Assembly (NCBI GenBank): GCA_021785805.1
Contig: JAJYEJ010000014.1
Coordinates: 4,856 to 15,408, forward strand
Reading direction: 5' to 3'
Length of the DNA: 10,553 nt
Source: Microcaldota archaeon
GTDB taxonomy: Archaea > Micrarchaeota > Micrarchaeia > Micrarchaeales > Micrarchaeaceae
Part shown: positions 6,246 through 10,553 of the stretch, piece by piece
Layout: every line of letters starts with the position of its first letter
How positions within the stretch are numbered: the first letter of the stretch is position 1
Notes under the pieces: generated by a model
Seen by the model: only the letters and a program-made list of their open reading frames with translations
What the model was told of the DNA's origin: nothing
The model's database searches: none
Translations under genes and position numbers: made by a program

Positions 6246-7014
6246 CGTTTACCACAGTAGTGTTCGGCTTTCCTTTGCTGTTCAGGAAGGAGTCGTACCC
6301 CTCTTTCTCCAGCTTCTCGATCAGCTCATGCTTCCCTTCCGCTATGATCCTTCCATCTGACATGATATGTACGAACTCAGGTTTCATATATGTTAGTATT
6401 CTGTTATAGTGCGTTATGACCAGGAGTCCGGTCTTCTCCTTACGCGCAACTTCGTTTATGTTCTCTGCGACGACCTTTATCGCGTCTATGTCAAGTCCGG
6501 AGTCCGGCTCGTCCAGGAGCGCTATCTTTGGCTTCAGTACGGACATCTGTAGTATCTCTGCCTTCTTTTTCTCCCCTCCTGAAAAGCCGTGGTTCAGGGA
6601 TCTGCCCACTATCCCATTGGTTATGCTTAGGCTGCCAACGCCGGTTTTTATCTCCGCCATCAGCTGCTTCATGTCCACCGTGCTGTTGCTCACTGACTCC
6701 TTTGCTGCACGCAGGAAATTGACAAACCCGACGCCTTCTATCTCTATCGGATTCTGGAACTGCAGGAAAATCCCGAGCCTTGCGCGCTTGTCAGGCGTTA
6801 AAGCGGTTATATCTTCTCCATTGAACATTATCCTGCCGCTGGTTATCTTGAGCCCGGGATACCCCATTATCGCCTTTGCAAGTGTGGTCTTTCCAGACCC
6901 ATTAGGTCCCATTATGACATGGAACTCCCCTTCTTTTATCTTTAGGCTTACGCCCTTGACTATCTCCTTTCCTTCGCGTGTCGAGACGTATATATCATTG
7001 ATTTCCAATGCCAT
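6232..7014 (-). CDS. sufC: SufC, ABC-type ATPase of the SufBCD complex
   Basis: A 260-residue soluble ABC ATPase that powers the SufBC2D scaffold. All ATPase motifs are intact (numbering from ATG 7014): Walker A GPNGSGKT 36-43, Q-loop FLQFQNP about 84-89, signature FSGGE 144-148 followed by KKKAEILQ as in SufC, Walker B IALLDE 164-169 with DSGLD after it, and H-loop His202. A longer frame runs to 7083, but ATG 7014 is the correct start. It has GTGAT four bases upstream (7023-7019), begins where SufC proteins normally begin (ALEINDIYV), and the extra codons lie inside the upstream regulator gene. The gap to that gene is 5 bases, and its stop codon forms part of the ribosome site. Confidence 0.96.
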   Translation of the reverse strand: MALEINDIYVSTREGKEIVKGVSLKIKEGEFHVIMGPNGSGKTTLAKAIMGYPGLKITSGRIMFNGEDITALTPDKRARLGIFLQFQNPIEIEGVGFVNFLRAAKESVSNSTVDMKQLMAEIKTGVGSLSITNGIVGRSLNHGFSGGEKKKAEILQMSVLKPKIALLDEPDSGLDIDAIKVVAENINEVARKEKTGLLVITHYNRILTYMKPEFVHIMSDGRIIAEGKHELIEKLEKEGYDSFLNSKGKPNTTVVNDGKV

Positions 7015-7019
7015 GTTTA

Positions 7020-7361
7020 TCACTTCCTTCCTGTAATCATAAGTCCGCACCTGAAACTCAGATTCCTTGAGCACATTCTGCATACAGTCTCCTGTGCCCC
7101 GAGTTTATCATTAGCGACAAGCTTTTCTACGAATGTGTCGACCTCTTTATGGTTGATATATTTGCCTTCGAAACGCTTAACTCCGATGGAATACCTGCCA
7201 TTAAGGTACTTGCTCGTTGCCGCTTGAGTTATGCCGAGAAGCTTGGCTATCTTGTTCTGCGTCATCCCATAATGTGCGGAGAGCCGCTTGGCTGCGCTGG
7301 CCCTTAGTGCGGGCAGGAGTTCCTTCATTACGCTTTCGTATTCCGTTCTCATTTCATTCAT
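7020..7361 (-). CDS. HTH (XRE-type) regulator with three C-terminal cysteines
   Basis: A 113-residue DNA-binding protein from ATG 7361. Residues 16-57 hold a helix-turn-helix: LLPALRASAAKRL, then TQNKIAKLLGITQAATSKYLNG. This resembles the archaeal regulators of COG2522. The tail carries C94-x2-C97-x7-C105 (ETVCRMC, SFRC), which could bind an iron-sulfur cluster or zinc with a fourth ligand from elsewhere, such as His71. It lies inside the suf operon, overlapping the end of sufD by 8 bases and ending 5 bases before sufC, so a role in sensing Fe-S or iron status and controlling this operon is a reasonable inference, like SufR or IscR in bacteria but in a different fold. ATG 7352, one base after the sufD stop, is an alternative start. 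The frame also extends to 7409, but that part lies within sufD. Confidence 0.85.
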   Translation of the reverse strand: MNEMRTEYESVMKELLPALRASAAKRLSAHYGMTQNKIAKLLGITQAATSKYLNGRYSIGVKRFEGKYINHKEVDTFVEKLVANDKLGAQETVCRMCSRNLSFRCGLMITGRK

Positions 7362-8649
7362 CCTTGTATTTGTAATGCCCTTTGAATATGCTACTATCCG
7401 GGTCAGCATCCGTCCATATGCCGCTCATCGTGGCTTTTGGCACACTGCCGAATGCCCCAGTATATATTTTCTCGCGCATGAGGGATGCCACAGCCTCTTT
7501 CAGGGCAGGATTGGTTATCTTTGCGAAGCTTCCGGAGAAGAACCCGCTCACCAGAAGCATGCGTGCCTCTGCCATCGATGCACCTCTCGACATTAAGTAG
7601 AAAAGCGAATCTTCGTCGACTGGGGCAACCGCCGATGAGTGGGTTGCCTTGACATCGCTGTTCTTTATCGACATGCCTGGAATCGAGTCCATGTGAGCCT
7701 CTTTGCCCAGTAGTATGCCTCGCTCATGCACGAATGACATCGACCCTGGCGCATTCTCCCTTATGTCGGCGAAGCCTTTGAGCAGGCATCGTGACCCATC
7801 TGACATCGCACCTTTCGATTCTAGCTCTGAAACCGTATCCCTGTTGGCGTTAACCACGACCGTGTTTATGTCGAAACCCTGGGTGGAAGATCCGATTACC
7901 ATCTCGGTAATCCTGCTCTTCGCGGCGTATCCTTCTGCGATTATGTCGTTCTTTACTTTGGTCAACGCCCCGCCATCGTAAATGCTGTTGAACTCGAGCT
8001 TTGCGTTATCCCCGATTACGACTCTTGATGTGAATGCCGCGTAGGTCCTGCTATCCGTATTGTGGACCATATTCATCTCTACATTGGAGTATTCGTGAAG
8101 CGTAGCTTCGTGTATGACGCTTACCAGGGACCTTTTTGTCGATTTGGAGCCGTACCACTCGGACAGGTTAAGTTTTGCGCCTTTGCCTACATTTATGAGA
8201 ACCTGCGTGACGAGAGGTTCCATGTTCAGGAATAGCAGATTAAGTTCTGCGGACCCGCCGGGAGGCACGTCTATCTGCAATATCTCTTTCGAGTGCACAT
8301 GCACAAAGGCGACATGTTTGCTGTCCTTGCTGCTTAGCATCTTCCTGCTCAAGTATTCTTCGGATAGTTCCCTTACGTCTAACGCCCTGGCAAACGGCTT
8401 AGCCGCGTCCGATATCCTGATGCTTCCGTTTATGGTTATTTCCGGTAATATACCAAGCTTCTCCTTGAGTTCCTTTCTAAGCGATTCGGCTTCTGTCTCC
8501 CCTGACTCGTCATTACCGGGACCTATGCGCTTAGCGAACTCGTCGAACGGAATGCTCATGGAGTATCTCTTGTAGAGATCGCTCCGTTCCTCTTGGAGCG
8601 CCTTGTAGCTCTCTTGCGCTTCGGTAAGGAAAGACCTGTAGTATTCCGT
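7354..8649 (-). CDS. sufD: SufD, Fe-S scaffold subunit (start likely at ACG 8649)
   Basis: SufD pairs with SufB and SufC in the cluster-building complex. The C-terminal core is unmistakable (numbering from ATG 8559): HMDSIPGMSIKNSDVKATHSSAV with His307 at the place of the essential E. coli His360, then DSLFYLMSRGASMAEARMLL. The Cys two residues before that His in E. coli is Ala here. The first ATG is at 8559 (401 residues), but the frame continues upstream with protein-like codons (EYYRSFLTEAQ, YKALQEERSDLYKRYS). Thirty codons above ATG 8559 is an ACG (8649-8647) three bases after a perfect GGTGAT (8658-8653) and 23 bases after the sufB stop. No ATG, GTG or TTG exists in that stretch in this frame. 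The likely product is about 431 residues, normal for SufD. Either ACG is used as start, or an ATG has mutated or been misread. If neither holds, the gene is 7354-8559. Confidence 0.9.
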   Translation of the reverse strand, partial: TEYYRSFLTEAQESYKALQEERSDLYKRYSMSIPFDEFAKRIGPGNDESGETEAESLRKELKEKLGILPEITINGSIRISDAAKPFARALDVRELSEEYLSRKMLSSKDSKHVAFVHVHSKEILQIDVPPGGSAELNLLFLNMEPLVTQVLINVGKGAKLNLSEWYGSKSTKRSLVSVIHEATLHEYSNVEMNMVHNTDSRTYAAFTSRVVIGDNAKLEFNSIYDGGALTKVKNDIIAEGYAAKSRITEMVIGSSTQGFDINTVVVNANRDTVSELESKGAMSDGSRCLLKGFADIRENAPGSMSFVHERGILLGKEAHMDSIPGMSIKNSDVKATHSSAVAPVDEDSLFYLMSRGASMAEARMLLVSGFFSGSFAKITNPALKEAVASLMREKIYTGAFGSVPKATMSGIWTDADPDSSIFKGHYKYKDE

Positions 8650-8652
8650 GTT

Positions 8653-8658
8653 ATCACC
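8653..8658 (-). promoter_or_regulatory. Perfect ribosome binding site GGTGAT ahead of an ACG codon
   Basis: Read on the minus strand this is GGTGAT, complementary to the archaeal 16S 3' end. It lies between the sufB stop and the upstream extension of sufD. The next in-frame codon at 3-nt spacing is ACG; the well-supported gene starting at 428 also has 3-nt spacing, and sufB and sufC have 4. This decides in favour of a sufD start near 8649. Confidence 0.6.
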
Positions 8659-8672
8659 AATGTATATGCCGG

Positions 8673-10094
8673 TCAGCCGACCCCTCCGGAAGTGTCCAGC
8701 TTTATCAGGCGTTTTAGTTCAAGCGAGTATTCAAGCGGGAGCGCTTTCGCAAGCGGCTCTATGAAACCAAGCACTATAGTCGTGATAGCGTCTTCTTCGC
8801 TCATGCCCCTTGACATCAGATAGAAGAGTTGTTCTTCGCCGACTTTACCCACGGTGGCTTCATGGCTTATCGATGCATCTTCCCTGTGGACTTCCATGTA
8901 TGGGTAGGTGTTGGTCTTTGACGTTTGATCAAGAAGAAGCGCATCGCACCGGACGGATGAGCTGGCGTTCGCCGCATCCTTGCCTATGTAGAGCAATCCC
9001 CTGTAAGACGCCACACCGGAGCCCTTCGATACGCTTTTCGACACTATCTTAGAGGAGGTATTAGGAGCAAGATGGTAAACCTTTCCGCCTGAGTCTTGAG
9101 TCTGGCCTTCCCCGGCCACTGCGATTGAAAGTATCTCCCCTTTTGCCCCTTCTTCTTTCAGGTATGTACTTGGGTACTTCATGTTCGTTCTGCTGCCTAT
9201 GTTCCCGTCAATCCACTCGACATGCGCATTCTTGTATACGAATGCCCTCTGGGTGACGAGGTTGTAGACGTTTTTGGACCAATTCTGTATAGTTACATAT
9301 CTTATGTGGGAGTCGCGCAACGCGACTAGTTCAACCACGGCGGAGTGCAGTGAAGAGCTCATATATATAGGAGCGGTGCAACCCTCGATGTATGTTATAT
9401 CCGCACCCTCGTCCGCTATGATTAGGGTGCGCTCGAACTGCCCGGCCTTCTCCGCGTTGATTCTGAAGTAAGCTTGCAACGGCATCGCAACCTTAACCCC
9501 TTTTGGCACGTAGATGAAACTCCCCCCGCTCCATACCGCGGTGTTAAGCGCTGCGAATTTGTTATCGGTAGGGGGTATCACTGTCCCGAAGTATTTCTTC
9601 ATCATCTCTGGGTACTTCTTAACTGCGGTATCCGTGTCGGTGAATATGACACCCTGCTTCTCAAGCTCTTCCTTCACGTGGTGGTACACCACTTCTGAGT
9701 CGTATTGCGCCTCTGCACCTGCAAAGAACTTGCGTTCCGCTTCCGGTATACCTAGCTTGTCGAACGTCCTCTTTATGTCGTCAGGCACCTGCTCCCAAGC
9801 ATCTGCCTTCTTTCCGCCAGGCCTGAGATAGTAGTATATATCGCTGTAGTCTATGTCTCTCAGGTCCGCCCCCCATGTGGGAGTCGGTTTGCTCTTGAAC
9901 ACACGATAGCCGGTGAGCCGCTTCTCCAGCATCCATTCCGGCTCCTTCTTTATCGCCGATATCTCACGCACTATCTCTTCAGAGAGTCCCTTCTTGGTCT
10001 TATGCTCGTACGCTATGTCGTCATTGAACCCGTATAGGTCCTTGTATTCGCTGCTCTGCTGCTCTAGGACCGCCTTGAGGTTTTCATCTGCCAT
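8673..10094 (-). CDS. sufB: SufB, core scaffold of the Fe-S assembly complex
   Basis: A 473-residue SufB, the subunit on which the nascent cluster is thought to be built. Conserved pieces run through its length: EPEWMLEKRL (51-60), FAALNTAVWSGGSFIYVPKGV (180-200), ERTLIIADEGADITYIEGCTAP (221-242), NLVTQRA (278-284), the C-terminal catalytic area with Cys383 (VRCDALLLD), His411-Glu412 (SHEATVGKVGEEQLFYL) and RGMSEEDA. Cys383 and His411 align by spacing with E. coli Cys405 and His433; the Glu just before that His in E. coli is Ser here. The frame begins formally at GTG 10103, but that GTG is part of the GTGAT ribosome site; ATG 10094, four bases after it, is the start. It is the first gene of the operon, followed 23 bases later by the probable sufD start. 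Confidence 0.97.
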   Translation of the reverse strand: MADENLKAVLEQQSSEYKDLYGFNDDIAYEHKTKKGLSEEIVREISAIKKEPEWMLEKRLTGYRVFKSKPTPTWGADLRDIDYSDIYYYLRPGGKKADAWEQVPDDIKRTFDKLGIPEAERKFFAGAEAQYDSEVVYHHVKEELEKQGVIFTDTDTAVKKYPEMMKKYFGTVIPPTDNKFAALNTAVWSGGSFIYVPKGVKVAMPLQAYFRINAEKAGQFERTLIIADEGADITYIEGCTAPIYMSSSLHSAVVELVALRDSHIRYVTIQNWSKNVYNLVTQRAFVYKNAHVEWIDGNIGSRTNMKYPSTYLKEEGAKGEILSIAVAGEGQTQDSGGKVYHLAPNTSSKIVSKSVSKGSGVASYRGLLYIGKDAANASSSVRCDALLLDQTSKTNTYPYMEVHREDASISHEATVGKVGEEQLFYLMSRGMSEEDAITTIVLGFIEPLAKALPLEYSLELKRLIKLDTSGGVG

Positions 10095-10124
10095 TTTTAT
10101 CACGATATGCTGACTGTCGCTGAT

Positions 10125-10144
10125 GTTATAACTCTGTTATATAA
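10125..10144. promoter_or_regulatory. Candidate suf operator: two palindromic GTTATA repeats
   Basis: GTTATAAC (10125-10132) is a perfect palindrome. GTTATATAA (10136-10144) repeats its first six bases exactly 11 bp away, one helical turn, and contains the palindrome TTATATAA. The repeats cover the TATA box and the space just downstream of it, where a bound repressor would block transcription. The HTH regulator encoded in the operon is the natural candidate ligand; this is inferred, and AT-rich promoters can give such repeats by chance. Confidence 0.35.
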
Positions 10145-10150
10145 TATAAG
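10136..10150 (-). promoter_or_regulatory. Promoter of the suf operon (TATA region)
   Basis: On the minus strand this reads CTTATATTATATAAC, containing two overlapping TATA-like elements (CTTATATTA and TTATATAAC). Either would start transcription about 27 bases downstream, near 10113-10118, giving a leader of about 20-25 bases that includes the GTGAT site of sufB (10103-10099). No second promoter is obvious at the later gene junctions. Confidence 0.6.
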
Positions 10151-10232
10151 TAATTAACCTTCAATAATGTTTAAATACTGTTAGTGTCAATGACGGAAGC
10201 TCCCTTCAGAAAGTGAATGGGCATGTGAGCCC

Positions 10233-10240
10233 TTTTTATC
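10233..10240 (+). promoter_or_regulatory. Possible TATA box for the surface-protein gene
   Basis: TTTTTATC lies about 30 bases ahead of ATG 10267, which would give a nearly leaderless transcript. An alternative, GTTTAAATAC at 10169-10178, would give a leader of about 65 bases. Confidence 0.35.
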
Positions 10241-10266
10241 CTTTCCATTGCTAAGTAAATCGTGGT

Positions 10267-10553
10267 ATGATGGCGATAGCGAAGGCGCAGAGCGTAGTAG
10301 AGTACATGACTACGTATGGATGGATGATCCTGATTCTTGCGGTAGCCCTCGCCGCGCTGTATCTTCTAGGTGTATTCAACAGCAGCAGCCTGGCCCAGAA
10401 GGCGCTTCCAGGCTCGTGCAGCGTGCTTAGACCGGATGGGGCAGGCACGACTTACCAGATATCGCTGCAGGGAGCATGCCTGAATCTCCAGCCTAAATAC
10501 GTCGCAGAGTTTGGAGGCATGGACACGTATGCCTCCTCTTCCCTTCCATGCAA
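10267..10553 (+). CDS. Class III signal peptide surface protein (3' end cut off)
   Basis: The frame runs from ATG 10267 (or the adjacent ATG 10270) off the window end, giving 95 codons. The N-terminus MAIAKAQSVVEYMTTYGW followed by MILILAVALAALYLLGVF is a classic archaeal class III (type IV pilin-like) signal. It has a short charged head, a likely peptidase cut between Ala and Gln of AKA/QSVVEY, then a hydrophobic helix that would form a pilin core or anchor. The exposed part contains Cys in PGSC, GAC and LPC and the string YVAEFGGMDTYASSS, which resembles the opening of LamG/concanavalin-like domains that often follow this signal in Micrarchaeota-type genomes (recalled, not searched). The role is probably on the cell surface, in adhesion or a pilus-like structure. 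It is divergent from the suf operon with about 170 bases between starts. Confidence 0.85.
   Translation, partial: MMAIAKAQSVVEYMTTYGWMILILAVALAALYLLGVFNSSSLAQKALPGSCSVLRPDGAGTTYQISLQGACLNLQPKYVAEFGGMDTYASSSLPC

Noticed and set aside
6416..7036. 206-codon open frame on the plus strand
   Set aside because: It is antisense to sufC, which has every ABC ATPase motif; long antisense frames are a by-product of codon bias.
10219..10237. GGGC-6-GCCC followed by TTTTT, terminator-like hairpin
   Set aside because: The stem is only 4 bp and it lies between two divergent genes, where no transcript is expected to end; the T run fits better as part of a TATA box.
10248..10430. 60-codon plus-strand frame overlapping the start of the surface-protein gene
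   Set aside because: It is out of frame with the clear class III signal peptide and has no protein-like features.

Overview
The window looks like archaeal DNA, most likely from a DPANN lineage close to Micrarchaeota. Four things point there. TATA-type boxes lie about 27-30 bases ahead of likely transcript starts. Shine-Dalgarno sequences of the GTGAT / GGTGAT type precede several genes. The tRNA-Gln has an A1-U72 pair and no encoded CCA. At the right edge a protein has a class III (pilin-type) signal peptide of the kind common in these small-genome archaea. The lineage call is an inference from these features, not a database result.

Left part (1-4583), a mixed set of single genes. On the minus strand at the edge is a small protein that may be SecB-like. 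Next come a plus-strand protein of unknown function and a minus-strand unknown gene that appears to be split by a one-base frameshift near 1997-2003. They are followed by a CDP-alcohol phosphatidyltransferase (membrane lipid head-group synthesis) with an unusual insert in its signature motif, a tRNA-Gln(UUG), an EamA/DMT-type ten-helix transporter, and a membrane-anchored DUF192 protein rich in N-glycosylation sequons.

Right part (4585-10103, minus strand), one compact suf operon for iron-sulfur cluster assembly, transcribed leftward from a promoter near 10140: sufB, sufD, a helix-turn-helix regulator with three C-terminal cysteines, sufC, sufS, sufU. Junctions are short or overlapping (about 23 nt, overlap, 5 nt, 14-nt overlap, 4-nt overlap). 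SufB-SufC-SufD form the scaffold/ATPase complex, SufS releases sulfur from cysteine, and the SufU/IscU-like protein accepts sulfur or builds clusters. The embedded regulator is a good candidate for a cluster-sensing repressor of the operon. The reading frame of sufD clearly continues about 30 codons upstream of its first ATG, to an ACG codon placed correctly behind a perfect GGTGAT; this is the oddest coding feature here.

Right edge (10267-10553): divergent from the suf operon, a truncated surface-protein gene begins with a class III signal peptide, followed by what may be the start of a LamG-like domain. The roughly 165-base divergent region holds the promoters of both units and a pair of GTTATA repeats 11 bp apart that could be a suf operator.

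No CRISPR array, insertion sequence or rRNA was seen. The best candidates for something new are the Cys-containing regulator inside the suf operon with its putative operator, and the sufD start anomaly.
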